From positions 542,891-606,890 of the forward strand of contig NZ_JADPJH010000033.1 in assembly GCF_023073315.1 (NCBI RefSeq): 64,000 nucleotides of DNA, in the 5' to 3' direction. This DNA comes from Bradyrhizobium sp. 1 (GTDB taxonomy: Bacteria > Pseudomonadota > Alphaproteobacteria > Rhizobiales > Xanthobacteraceae). Shown here one piece after another: positions 32,815 to 41,626 of the stretch; position 1 is the first letter of the stretch, and each line of letters starts with the position of its first letter. A program made the translations under genes and the position numbers. The notes under the pieces were generated by a model, which saw nothing but the letters and a program-made list of their open reading frames with translations, was not told the DNA's origin and searched no databases.

Positions 32815-33879
32815 CTAGCTCGTGAACACCTGATTATAGCGCTCCAGCCACGGACCGCGGCGCGGGACGATAAACTTCCAGTCCGGCGTGAACAGTCCGA
32901 GATCGGTCGCCTTGGTGTCGGGATAGGCCAGGAACTTGGCCGTCTCCGGCTTGAAGTCGATGCCGCCCACCGAGGGCGCGCTGAGCGTCTGCTCGGACAG
33001 CATCTTGGCGACCGAGGGCTCGAGAATGCGGTTGATCAGGGCACAGGCGAGCTCGGGCTCGGGTGCATTCTTGACCAGCGTCATGCTGTTGATGCCGGTG
33101 AAGGCGCCTTCCTTGGGGAACGTCATGTCGAGCGGCATGCCCTTGGCCGTGTGCGGATAGATTGCCTTCGAATATTCGATGCCGCCGATGGTCGCCTGGC
33201 CCTGGGCCACCTGGAGCACCTGCGCCTCGCTGTCGTAAATCGTCAGGACGTTGGGCTTGAGGGTCGCGAGCTTGTCCCAGCCGCTATCGACCAGGTATTG
33301 CGCTTCCTTCAGCGGCTTGCCCGTCGTCAGCGCCGTCGCCACGATCAGCATCAGCACGCTCTGGGTGTTCTTGGGCGTGTTCAGCAGGATCTGCTTGCGA
33401 TATTTGGCGTCGAAGATCTGCTCGTAGCTCTCGAGCGGCTTTGTCACCTGCGGATTGATGAACATGGCCGCGCTCGAGATCGAGAAGCCGACACCATAAT
33501 CCTCTTCGAAGAGATACCGCGGATAGACCTTGGCAAGATTCGGAATCTTGGCCGCATCGAGCTTGTCAATCAGCCCTTCCTGCTTGGCCTGGGGGATGCC
33601 GACATCGTCCATCATCATCATGCTAAAGCGCGGCGTATCACGGGTGGCGCGGAGAGCGGCGATGTTGGAGAGCGTCGCGCCTTCGATCGTGAAGACGCGG
33701 CACTTGAACTCGGCCTCGAATTTCGGAATGACTTCTTTCTGAATCAGCTTGCCCAGCGCGGAGTTGTAGACGCCGACATGCAGTTGCTTGGCGTCCTGCG
33801 CCCACGATCGGCTGATGATCGTCGGGAAGGCAACCGCGGATGCGCCGGCTTTAATGAGAGTCCTACGTGTCAGCTTCAT
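32815..33879 (-). CDS. Periplasmic binding protein, PotD/family 1 type, Tat-exported
   Basis: A 354-residue extracellular binding protein. The N-terminus TRRTLIKAGASAVAFPTIISRSWAQ is a twin-arginine signal with cleavage near SWA-Q, so it probably folds before export. LHVGVYNSALGKLIQKEVIPKFE is the first strand of the PotD/FbpA-type fold. I chose the ATG at 33877-33879, with GGAG ahead, over one five codons upstream. It is the ligand-selecting part of the complete importer at 31709-35643. The ligand is unknown; by context an amide, lactam or polyamine derivative. Confidence 0.9.
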   Translation of the reverse strand: MKLTRRTLIKAGASAVAFPTIISRSWAQDAKQLHVGVYNSALGKLIQKEVIPKFEAEFKCRVFTIEGATLSNIAALRATRDTPRFSMMMMDDVGIPQAKQEGLIDKLDAAKIPNLAKVYPRYLFEEDYGVGFSISSAAMFINPQVTKPLESYEQIFDAKYRKQILLNTPKNTQSVLMLIVATALTTGKPLKEAQYLVDSGWDKLATLKPNVLTIYDSEAQVLQVAQGQATIGGIEYSKAIYPHTAKGMPLDMTFPKEGAFTGINSMTLVKNAPEPELACALINRILEPSVAKMLSEQTLSAPSVGGIDFKPETAKFLAYPDTKATDLGLFTPDWKFIVPRRGPWLERYNQVFTS

Positions 33880-33907
33880 GGGTCCAATCTCCATCTACCA
33901 ATGCACA

Positions 33908-34711
33908 TCAGGCAGCCAGCGCGCGGCGAAGGCCGACCAGTTTCTCCAGCAGCAACACCCCGACCATCGCCATCAGAATGATGATCGTCGACATCGCCGG
34001 CACGGAAGGATCAAAGACGTTGACCAGTTGCCGCATCAGGACGAGCGGCACGGGCGAGTATTCCGAGTTCGCCAGCCACATCGTGACCGGATAATTGTCA
34101 AAAGACACCATAAAGGCGAACAGCCCACCGGCGGCGACGCCCGAGGCAATCTGCGGCAGGGTCACGCGCCAGAAGGTCGTCAGCCGGTTTGCGCCGAGGG
34201 TGCGCGCGGCATCCTCCAGATTCTCATCCACGAGCTGGAGGCTGGTGACGACGGTACGGATGACGTAGGGCGAGGTCACCACCACGTGCCCGATCAGGAG
34301 GTTGAGCCGCGCATCCTGCGAGCCGAGCTTGGTCAGGATCTGAAGCAGCGCCAGGCCCGTGACCAGCGCCGGGAAAATCAGCGGCGACAGCAAGAACCCC
34401 TTGATCGCTGCCAGTCCAAAGAACTCGCCACGGACCAGCGCAAAGGCGGCGGGCACGCCGAACAGGAGCGAGCCCGCCGTCGTGCCGAGCGCGAGCAGAA
34501 TGCTCAGCCGCATCGCCTCGAGGAAGTCTCGGTCCTGGAGAACCTTGGCATACCATTTCAGCGTGAAGCCCTGCGGCGGGAACGTCACGAAATAGGAATC
34601 GGAAACCGACACCGCCATGACGAGGAGCAGCGGCGCCAGGATGAACAGCATCATGCAGCCGGTAATGGTGTAGAGGATGAAGGCGCCGAAGCCGGAAAAC
34701 CGCTCGTCCAT
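33908..34711 (-). CDS. ABC transporter permease, PotC type
   Basis: A 267-residue inner-membrane permease with about six hydrophobic segments (FGAFILYTITGCMMLFILAP first). The EAA loop DENLEDAARTLGANRLTTFWRVTLP (about residues 165-189) that contacts the ATPase is intact. The ATG overlaps the preceding permease stop (ATGA). A longer frame to 35695 on this strand is read-through of the upstream gene's other frame. Confidence 0.92.
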   Translation of the reverse strand: MDERFSGFGAFILYTITGCMMLFILAPLLLVMAVSVSDSYFVTFPPQGFTLKWYAKVLQDRDFLEAMRLSILLALGTTAGSLLFGVPAAFALVRGEFFGLAAIKGFLLSPLIFPALVTGLALLQILTKLGSQDARLNLLIGHVVVTSPYVIRTVVTSLQLVDENLEDAARTLGANRLTTFWRVTLPQIASGVAAGGLFAFMVSFDNYPVTMWLANSEYSPVPLVLMRQLVNVFDPSVPAMSTIIILMAMVGVLLLEKLVGLRRALAA

Positions 34712-35643
34712 CAGTCGGGCCTCCTGAGACGTCGTCCTTCCAGAAGCCACATCGAAACGCCGTTCACCGCGAGGACCAGGCCGACGAGAACGGCGGCAAT
34801 CGCGGCGCCGAACGGCCAGTCGTAGACGACGAAGATCTGCTGCTCGATCAGATTGCCGAGCATGATCGCCGAAGCGCCGCCCAGGATCGCAGGAATGACG
34901 AAGGAGCCGGCGGTGAGCGAGAATACCAGGGTGAATCCGGCCACGAAACCGGGCATGCTCAACGGCAGCGTCACGCGGAGGAACACCTTCCACCATGGCG
35001 CGCCCAGCATCCGCGCTGCATCTTCGAGGTTGGGATCGATCTTGCCGAGCGCGGAGGCCAGCGGCAGAACCATCATGGGGAAGAACACGTGCAGCGACCC
35101 GATGACGACGGCGACCTCGGTGTAGAGGACCGATATCGGGGCACCGACGATGTGCAGCGTCATCAGGATCCAGTTCAGCATCCCCTTCGGCCCGTTCTGG
35201 AGCACGAGCTGCCAGCCGTATCCACGAACGACCACGCTGACGATCAGGGGCGCGATGACGATCAAGGTGATGATGCGCGTGACCATCGGTCGGCTCTTGA
35301 CCATCACCAGCGCGACCGGATAGGCAAGCACTGTCGCAAGCACCGAGGTGATGATGCTGATCCGCAGCGTCGTCCAGAGCACGCGTGCGTAGAGCTCGAC
35401 GTTGATCAGACGGGCGTAGTGCGCAAGCGTGAACGGACGGCCGATGATGCCGCGGCTGTCCTGTGTCTGGATGCTCGAGAACAGCAGCCCCAGTGCCGGA
35501 TAGAAGAAGAAGTACGTCAGGAATGCCAGCATCGGGACGGCGAGAAGCCCGACCGGGAGGGCCAGACGCCACCGCGACGCCCGCAGGGTTGCCGGTGGAG
35601 CTTGAACACCTAAAACCGCCACCGCATCGTCGCTGGTGGTCAT
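34711..35643 (-). CDS. ABC transporter permease, PotB type
   Basis: A 310-residue permease starting at the ATG at 35641-35643. It has an N-terminal cytosolic stretch, then LALPVGLLAVPMLAFLTYFFF as first membrane segment and about five more; the EAA loop DPNLEDAARMLGAPWWKVFLRVTLP lies near residue 197. It is the first gene of the importer set. The 220-base gap before it contains no gene and may hold a separate promoter. Confidence 0.92.
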   Translation of the reverse strand: MTTSDDAVAVLGVQAPPATLRASRWRLALPVGLLAVPMLAFLTYFFFYPALGLLFSSIQTQDSRGIIGRPFTLAHYARLINVELYARVLWTTLRISIITSVLATVLAYPVALVMVKSRPMVTRIITLIVIAPLIVSVVVRGYGWQLVLQNGPKGMLNWILMTLHIVGAPISVLYTEVAVVIGSLHVFFPMMVLPLASALGKIDPNLEDAARMLGAPWWKVFLRVTLPLSMPGFVAGFTLVFSLTAGSFVIPAILGGASAIMLGNLIEQQIFVVYDWPFGAAIAAVLVGLVLAVNGVSMWLLEGRRLRRPD

Positions 35644-35863
35644 CGCTGGCCGTCCTCGACTGCGCGATACCAAGGCAATACCCCTCTTTGCACAAAGCTT
35701 ATGCGCCGGCATCCTACAGGACCAAGAACATCTTCGTTTAGGGGCATTAGGAAGGATTATGACAATTGGTTCGGCATACTGCTCCGATCTTGGTCGACAA
35801 ATGCCGCTGGCTGCATCTTTCGTTCTCCGCTGAGGGCCAAGCCCCCTGACATATCGACGCCGG

Positions 35864-37066
35864 TCAGCGCAGGGTTTCGCAGAAGCTCGCGATACGCCGG
35901 CAGCCTTCCTTCAGCGATTCGGTATCGGTCGCATAGGAAATGCGGAAATACGGGCTCATGCCATACGCGCCCCCGGGTACCGCGGCGACATGCTGCTCCT
36001 CCAGTAGCGCCGAGATGAAGTCGGCATCGGTTTCCAGCCGTCGCCCGCCCTTGGTGGTCTTGCCGATGCAGCCGGCGATGTTGGGGAACACGTAGAAGGC
36101 TCCTTCCGGCTTGTGGCAGGTAATCCCGGGAATCTGATTGAGGAGCTTGACCACCAGATCGCGCCGGTCGCGATAGATGTCAGCGCGCTCCTTCAGGTAG
36201 TCCTGCGCTCCGTCCAGGACCGCGACGGCCGCTGCCTGGCTCACTGTGCAGATTCCGCCGGTCGCCTGACCGTGGACATTGTTCATCGCCGCGATCAGGT
36301 CCTTGGGACCGCCGCAATAGCCAACCCGCCAGCCCGTCATGGCGTAGGCCTTGGACGCGCCGTTCACGGTCACGACGCGATTCTTCAGCTTCGGCTCGAC
36401 CTCCGCGATGGTGCAGAACTCGAAACCGTCATAGGTGAGATGTTCATAGATGTCGTCGGTGAGAATCCAGACCTCGGGGTGCTTCAGCATGACGTCGGCG
36501 ATCGCGCGCATCTCGTCGCGGGTGCATGCAGCGCCGGTCGGATTGTTGGGAAAATTCAGGATCAGCCACTTCGTCCTGGGCGTGATCGCCGCCTCCAGGT
36601 CTGCCGGGCGGAGCTTGAACCGGTTGTTCTCCGGGCACGGCACCGCGATGGGCGTCGCCTCCGCCAGAAGAACGATGTCCGCATAGGTAATCCAGCCTGG
36701 CGCCGGAATGACGACCTCGTCGCCGGGATTGCAGGTCGCAAACAGCGCGTTGAAGATGATCTGCTTGCCGCCATTGGCGATCAGGATCTCGTCGAGGGCG
36801 TAGTCGAGATTGTTCTCGCGCTTGAACTTGCGCTGGACAGCGGTCCGCAGCGCGACGGTCCCCGGCTGGGCCGGATATTTGGTATCGCCGGCAAGGGCGG
36901 CCCGATGTGCGGCTTCGATCGCATGCGGCGGCGTCGGAAAATCGGGCTCGCCGGACGACAGGCCCACGATCTTCACGCCCGCGTCGCGGAGCTCGCGCGC
37001 CTTGTCCGTCATCGCCGCCGAAGCCGACACCTTCACGGTCTTGAGGCGATTTGCGAGTTCAGGCAT
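35864..37066 (-). CDS. Class I aminotransferase (aspartate aminotransferase-like)
   Basis: A 400-residue fold-type I PLP enzyme. The PLP lysine is in NGASKAYAMTGWRVGY (about residues 234-249), with the upstream ILNFPNNPTGA (about 170-180) and the substrate-carboxylate arginine in YFRISYATD near the C-terminus. It resembles subgroup Ib aspartate/prephenate aminotransferases. The ATG at 37064-37066 follows GGAG; a GTG four codons upstream is possible. Its start overlaps the SDR stop by 8 bases. In context it may remove the amino group of the amino acid released by the Pxp enzymes, but a housekeeping role cannot be excluded. Confidence 0.9.
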   Translation of the reverse strand: MPELANRLKTVKVSASAAMTDKARELRDAGVKIVGLSSGEPDFPTPPHAIEAAHRAALAGDTKYPAQPGTVALRTAVQRKFKRENNLDYALDEILIANGGKQIIFNALFATCNPGDEVVIPAPGWITYADIVLLAEATPIAVPCPENNRFKLRPADLEAAITPRTKWLILNFPNNPTGAACTRDEMRAIADVMLKHPEVWILTDDIYEHLTYDGFEFCTIAEVEPKLKNRVVTVNGASKAYAMTGWRVGYCGGPKDLIAAMNNVHGQATGGICTVSQAAAVAVLDGAQDYLKERADIYRDRRDLVVKLLNQIPGITCHKPEGAFYVFPNIAGCIGKTTKGGRRLETDADFISALLEEQHVAAVPGGAYGMSPYFRISYATDTESLKEGCRRIASFCETLR

Positions 37067-37862
37067 TGTCGGCTCCACTTCTCATGTCTTTCAAACGTGC
37101 GGCCTCGGATCGGCTCGCAAATCGTAGTTCGCCAACGACCTGGAACGTGGGTACGACCTCGATCGTCGCGACATTCATCCGTGCCGGCGATCCCACCGCG
37201 AACGCAACGGCATCCGCGATGTCTTCGGACTGCAGCGTCTCGAAGGCCCCGACGAAGCGGGCATCCGGGTCGTCGGCGGCGTTCTGGTTCTGGAAGATGC
37301 TCGTCGCCACCCGCCCGGGCGAGACTTCGGTGACGCGAACGCAGGTGCCGTAGAGATCGACGCGCAATTGCTGTGACAGCGAGTGAATGCCCGCCTTGGT
37401 CGCGTGATAAGCCACGGAGGAATTGAATGTCGTCGCGTTCTCGCCAAAGGCATAGTGCCCGGCGATCGACGAGACATTGACCACGTGGCCGCGGTTGCGC
37501 GTCGCCATACCCGGCACAATTAGCCTCGTCAGGTGCAGGACCGCGCGCAGATTGACGTCGACCAGGGTGTCGACATCATCGGGCGCTGTATCCTGGATAT
37601 TACCGCGCCGCGACTGGCCGGCATTGTTAACGAGAACATCGAATTCGGCCGAGCTTGCAAGGCGCTTCAAGCCGTCGAGATCATTCAGATCAACCGCGCA
37701 GGCGTGGCATCCGGTCTCGGCCGACAGGCTGGCCAGCCGGCGAACGTCGCGCGCCAGTGCATGAACCTCGAGCCCCTCGGCACGAAGGCGCCGAACCGTC
37801 GCAGCCCCAATACCTGAGGACGCGCCCGTCACCAACGCCGTTCGGTAGTCCGAAAATCCCAT
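37059..37862 (-). CDS. Short-chain dehydrogenase/reductase (second paralogue)
   Basis: A 267-residue SDR with TGASSGIG (residues 11-18), NNAGQSRRG, VSSIAGHYAFGENATTFNSS and YHATK. It is strikingly close to the SDR at 24381-25139: both open MGFSDYRTALVTGASSGIGA, then TVRRLRAEGLEV. The main difference is a 7-residue insertion before the catalytic Tyr and a different C-terminal tail (RFASRSEAARLKDMRSGADNA). It heads the leftward half of the locus as its paralogue heads the rightward half. I took the ATG at 37860-37862 instead of a TTG two codons upstream. Confidence 0.9.
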   Translation of the reverse strand: MGFSDYRTALVTGASSGIGAATVRRLRAEGLEVHALARDVRRLASLSAETGCHACAVDLNDLDGLKRLASSAEFDVLVNNAGQSRRGNIQDTAPDDVDTLVDVNLRAVLHLTRLIVPGMATRNRGHVVNVSSIAGHYAFGENATTFNSSVAYHATKAGIHSLSQQLRVDLYGTCVRVTEVSPGRVATSIFQNQNAADDPDARFVGAFETLQSEDIADAVAFAVGSPARMNVATIEVVPTFQVVGELRFASRSEAARLKDMRSGADNA

Positions 37863-38098
37863 CCGCAAGGCTCTCTTGCCGTCAGCCGGAGCGGCGAAAA
37901 GTTACGTGCGGAGGCCAACGCACGCATACAGCGGATTTGTTCTGCCCTCATAAGGACATCCAATATCCCGGCCGAAACTCGGGCACGCGAGCCATAAGCC
38001 CACCCGATACAGGCAGAGTGAATTTCTCTTACTCGTCGCCGCGCTTATCCCCATACATTTTGCCATGCTCTTCGCTCGCCCATGGGAGACGGACCAGG

Positions 38099-38791
38099 AT
38101 GTTGGAAGTCGGCAATCGGATCGTCATGGTCTCGGGAGCTTCGCGCGGCATCGGACGCGCCGTCGTCGAACGGCTCTTGGCCTCGGGCTTCCGGGTATCG
38201 GCCGGGCTTCGCGACCCGAGCCGTCTCGCCGAGAGCGAAAGGCTCCTGACGCACCGCTATGATGCCGAAGACGCCCAGAGCCCAGTCTCCTGGGTCAACG
38301 CAACGGTCGCGCGGTGGGGCGGCGTCGACGCCATCGTCAACACGGCCGGTATCAATCCGAAGGTCCGTGTCTCCGACGACGGCGAGAACGAGCTGGATGA
38401 AATGTGGCGTGTAAACGTCAAGGGGCCCCTGCGCCTCGTCAGAGCCAGCCTGCCTCATCTGGCGGTCTGCGGTCATGGGCGGGTCATCAACCTCGGGTCC
38501 CTCGCCGGAAAGCGCGTAGGGAGCAACGTCGGCTACGCGATGACCAAGTTCGCCGTGGTTGCGCTCACCCACGGCATTCGCCGGGAAGGTCGCGCGGCCG
38601 GTATTCGGGCGACGGTGGTCTGCCCCGGCTACGTTGCCACTCACATGACGCTGAACGACGACGAGATCCCCCGCCACGAGATGAGCCAGCCGGACGACAT
38701 CGCCCGACTGGCCGAAACCGCACTCATGCTGCCGAACAACGCCTCGATCTCCGAAATGCTCGTGCACTGCCAATTCGAGCCAATGCTTTAA
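38099..38791 (+). CDS. Short-chain dehydrogenase/reductase
   Basis: A 230-residue SDR unrelated at close range to the paired ones. SGASRGIG is at residues 12-19, NTAGINPK near residue 84, NLGSLAGKRVGSNVGYAMTKF holds Ser, Tyr and Lys (about 128-149), and VCPGYVATHMT follows. The start at 38099 is the first codon compatible with the fold; a longer frame to 37655 crosses the divergent SDR gene. It is divergent from the SDR/aminotransferase operon with a 236-base gap and appears monocistronic. Confidence 0.87.
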   Translation: MLEVGNRIVMVSGASRGIGRAVVERLLASGFRVSAGLRDPSRLAESERLLTHRYDAEDAQSPVSWVNATVARWGGVDAIVNTAGINPKVRVSDDGENELDEMWRVNVKGPLRLVRASLPHLAVCGHGRVINLGSLAGKRVGSNVGYAMTKFAVVALTHGIRREGRAAGIRATVVCPGYVATHMTLNDDEIPRHEMSQPDDIARLAETALMLPNNASISEMLVHCQFEPML

Positions 38792-38844
38792 GGCGCGGCC
38801 GGGACCGCTGCCTCACAGCAGAGATTGAAGCTATTTCCACGGTG

Positions 38845-39505
38845 ATCCTCGTGACCAAACAGCTGCATTCGAGGTCGCGGATGAGAGCAAGCTCCAGACC
38901 GCCGCAGCAACGCTCGAATCCCTTGGTCACATCCTGCACGCTGGCACCGCCGCCGAGTGCGCGCAGCGGAAGGTGAAGGAATTCATCAGCTTCAATGATC
39001 CGATCGGCGACTGGATCAAGCTTATGGTGCGCCCCCAGCGGTTCGGAAAGCGCTACTTTGCCACCCGTGATGCCGGAATCACCGGCTTCAGCCACGTCGG
39101 CCTCTTCACGACGGATCCCGTCCGGGACGAGTTGTTTTGGACCGAGGTCTGCAATGCCAGCGTTAGCGATCGGATCGGCGACATCGCCTTGATGCGGTTC
39201 AATGCGATTCACCACACCATGGCCCTGGCGCCAGGCCGCGGCGTTCGCCACATCAACCATCAAGTCGAGAGTAACGACGATGTGCTTCGTTCCTGCTATC
39301 ATCTGTCCGGCCAGAAAGCGCCCATCGTCTTCGGCCTCTGCCGCCATCCCACCTTCTGGCACGCGCTTCCTGCATTTTCAGGGTCCGAACGCGATGGTGT
39401 TCGAGTAGTCGGTAGGCGTCGACGAGATCGAGGACGAGGAAACGCACCGGCCCCCGGCAATTCGGCTTCGAGCCATCGAGTCTCTGTATGTGGGGTGCCA
39501 AGGCT
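38845..39505 (+). pseudogene. Extradiol (catechol 2,3-type) dioxygenase relic, VOC superfamily
   Basis: Joined frames read DQTAAFEVADESKLQTAAAT, EFISFNDPIGDWIKLMV, GITGFSHVGLFTTDPVRDEL, GVRHINHQVES, then FLHFQGPNAMVFE followed by an in-frame TAG, SVGVDEIEDEETHRP, and after another shift RQFGFEPSSLCMWGAK. The three iron ligands of type I extradiol dioxygenases are recognisable (FSHVGL, INHQV, VFEY-type). The first domain's start is missing and there are at least two frameshifts and one stop, so it is dead. It once cleaved a biphenyl-diol or catechol-like compound. Confidence 0.72.
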
Positions 39506-39609
39506 GTACGCCCGCGATAGTTTAACTCCTCCCGGGCGCTGGGTGTCGCGTACCACGCGATATTGATTATTATCTGGCTGAAGCAAGGATTTGGCGAGAA
39601 GAGAATCGT

Positions 39610-39905
39610 CAGACGGAGACGCTCGATAGGTCTCGACCACTATCGGATCCTCGAAGTGGAGCTCCGACGGCCCGCGCCCGGTGAGGTAGTGATCAGGATC
39701 GCGGCGTGCGGTTAGGCTATGTCGATTCGTTGGTCGCCCTTGATCGTTACCAAGTGAAGCCCAAGCTACCTCATGTTCCCTGTCAGGAGGTTGCCAGTTG
39801 GATCGAAGCGGCAGGCGACGGAGTTAGTGGCCACCAAGTCGGAGATCGAGCGGCCCTTCCCGGCACCGTCCAGTCATCCGGCCAGACAAGTCGGGAGTTC
39901 GCCGT
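39610..39905 (+). pseudogene. Zinc-type quinone oxidoreductase/alcohol dehydrogenase N-terminal relic
   Basis: The frame gives LDHYRILEVELRRPAPGEVV and IRIAACG, then a stop; a shifted frame continues LGYVDSLVALDRYQVKPKLP and AGDGVSGHQVGDRAA. This is the GroES-like N-terminal half of NADPH:quinone reductase family enzymes. The Rossmann half is absent. An intact but not closely similar gene of the same family lies at 41627-42613. Confidence 0.62.
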
Positions 39906-40250
39906 CAACAATTGGACCTAGGCCGAACTTCTCCGTCACCGGGGCCTGAAGCCTTCGACAAGAATATCGGATGAGGACTAACGCGGGAACTATACGCCGT
40001 CCGAGGTCCTGTTGAGCATTAGTGAGCCTTGCGACCGCCAGGTCCTCCTTACTCTTGAGGTCGGGTTGCGAGGTCCGACGTCCACGAGCGATAAAGTTGG
40101 CTGGATGACTAAGGGCGTGGCTAGGCCGCTCAATTATCAACACGTCAGCGCCCATCGGGCACCAACATGCAGGCGAACGGTACAGGTCCCCAAAATTCCA
40201 GAATACGCACACCCGTAAGCGGCCCGACGATTGGCTCATGTTGATGGCTT
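39874..40250 (-). pseudogene. CaiB/BaiF CoA transferase (alpha-methylacyl-CoA racemase-like) relic
   Basis: Minus-strand frame shows GADVLIIERPSHALSHPANF, RGRRTSQPDLKSKEDLAVA and, after damage, VTEKFGLGP. That is the N-terminal GADV-KIE...RGK-S--LDLK...GVMEKLGLGP path of class III CoA transferases/racemases. Residues between are scrambled by frameshifts, and everything after about residue 120 is gone. Confidence 0.6.
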
Positions 40251-40386
40251 TGCGGCATCGCAACCTCGGCGGTGGAGCACCCACGGCAGCGTTTCGCTCG
40301 ATCATGTCCTCGCGAAAAGACTGCAAAGCTCCGATGTTATGCCCACAAGTCACAGTAGCGGGAGGCCCTTGCGCAGTAACGCTGAA

Positions 40387-41589
40387 CTATTTTTCCGGAA
40401 TGAGCGGACATCCGCCCTGGTCGATTGGGCGTGTAGCCTTTTCCGCCGGGATAGTCGCGAGCAGCTTGTAATAGTCCCAGCGCGCTTTCGATTCTTGGGG
40501 TGACTTTACCTCAAAGAGATACAACTCTCGCTGGACTCTACCATCCGTACGCAAAACAGCATCATGGCTCATAAAGTCGTTGATCGGGATCGAGCGCATT
40601 TTTCCCATCACGAGCTCTGCCTCTTTAGAGCCCGCCGCCTTGACAGCCTTAAGATAGTGATTCACGGCGCTGTACGCTGCTGCCTGGACCTGCGTCGGCA
40701 TACGCCCCAGGCGTTCGGAAAAGCGCTTCGCGAACGCACGTGTCTGATCGTCTTGATCCCAATAGAACGCTTCCGCGACCGTCAACCCCTGCGCTGCCTT
40801 GAGACCTATGGCATCGACAGCATCAAGCGTGGCCATCAGCGCCGCGAATTTTTGTCCTCGTGCGCGGACTCCGAACTCTTCTCCCTGCTTGACCGCCGTA
40901 GCAAGATCCGCCCCGGCCGTCGTCAAACCGATCACCTTCGCCTTCGATGCTTGCGCCTGCAGCAAGAAGGATGAGTAGTCCGCGGTAGCAACAGGAGCGC
41001 GGACGGCCCCAAACACCGTTCCGCCGGCCGCCTGAACGGCCTGGGTGGCCTCGTTTTGCAGTCCGACGCCAAATACATTGTCGGTACTAATGAAGAACCA
41101 TGTGTCATCGCCACGGTCGACGAGTCCGAGGGTCGGACCATGGCCAAGCGAATAGTTGTCGTAAGTCCATTGAGCCGTGAAGGCGGTGCATTTTGTGCCT
41201 GTGATGTCTGAACTCGCAGGCGCTGTAAATAGGGCGAGCTTCTTTCGCTGGCTAGCCATGTCCGCGATCGCCAAGGCAAGGCCTGAAAAGGGCACATCGA
41301 TAATGACATCCACATCCTCATTGTCATACCATTTACGTGCTATGTTTACGCCGACGTCGACTTTCAACTGAAAGTCAGCGGCCACTACCTCGGCCGGCTT
41401 TCCCAGCACAAGCCCGGCATCTTCCACGGCCATTCGAGCTGCTTCGATGCTGCCTCGGCCGCCAGCGTCGGCATAGACGGAGTTTTGATCGCCTAGAACA
41501 CCAATCTTGACCGGAAGATCCGCAGCCGACGCATGTGTCGTATTGAATAGGAATGCTGCGATTCCAATTGCGGCGGCCTGCCTTAACAT
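40387..41589 (-). CDS. ABC transporter substrate-binding protein, LivK/HAAT type
   Basis: A 400-residue periplasmic binding protein. The signal peptide spans about residues 1-23 (cleaved after ASA), followed by KIGVLGDQNSVYADAGGRGS. The sequence is clearly paralogous to the protein at 50590-51795 (shared AGGRGS-EAA, EDAGLVLGK, ARKWYD and IDVPFSGLALAIADM blocks). It lies at the end of a leftward group with a quinone reductase and an acyl-CoA dehydrogenase, so its ligand is presumably an acid activated by the divergent ligase at 43885. No permease genes nearby. Confidence 0.88.
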   Translation of the reverse strand: MLRQAAAIGIAAFLFNTTHASAADLPVKIGVLGDQNSVYADAGGRGSIEAARMAVEDAGLVLGKPAEVVAADFQLKVDVGVNIARKWYDNEDVDVIIDVPFSGLALAIADMASQRKKLALFTAPASSDITGTKCTAFTAQWTYDNYSLGHGPTLGLVDRGDDTWFFISTDNVFGVGLQNEATQAVQAAGGTVFGAVRAPVATADYSSFLLQAQASKAKVIGLTTAGADLATAVKQGEEFGVRARGQKFAALMATLDAVDAIGLKAAQGLTVAEAFYWDQDDQTRAFAKRFSERLGRMPTQVQAAAYSAVNHYLKAVKAAGSKEAELVMGKMRSIPINDFMSHDAVLRTDGRVQRELYLFEVKSPQESKARWDYYKLLATIPAEKATRPIDQGGCPLIPEK

Positions 41590-41626
41590 CTCTACCCTCC
41601 CAAGCTTTGTTCTTTCGGTTCTAGAC

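Noticed and set aside
33908..35695. A single 595-codon permease frame
   Set aside because: Only the C-terminal 267 residues encode the PotC permease. The upstream part is an alternative frame of the PotB gene, which has its own ATG and EAA loop.
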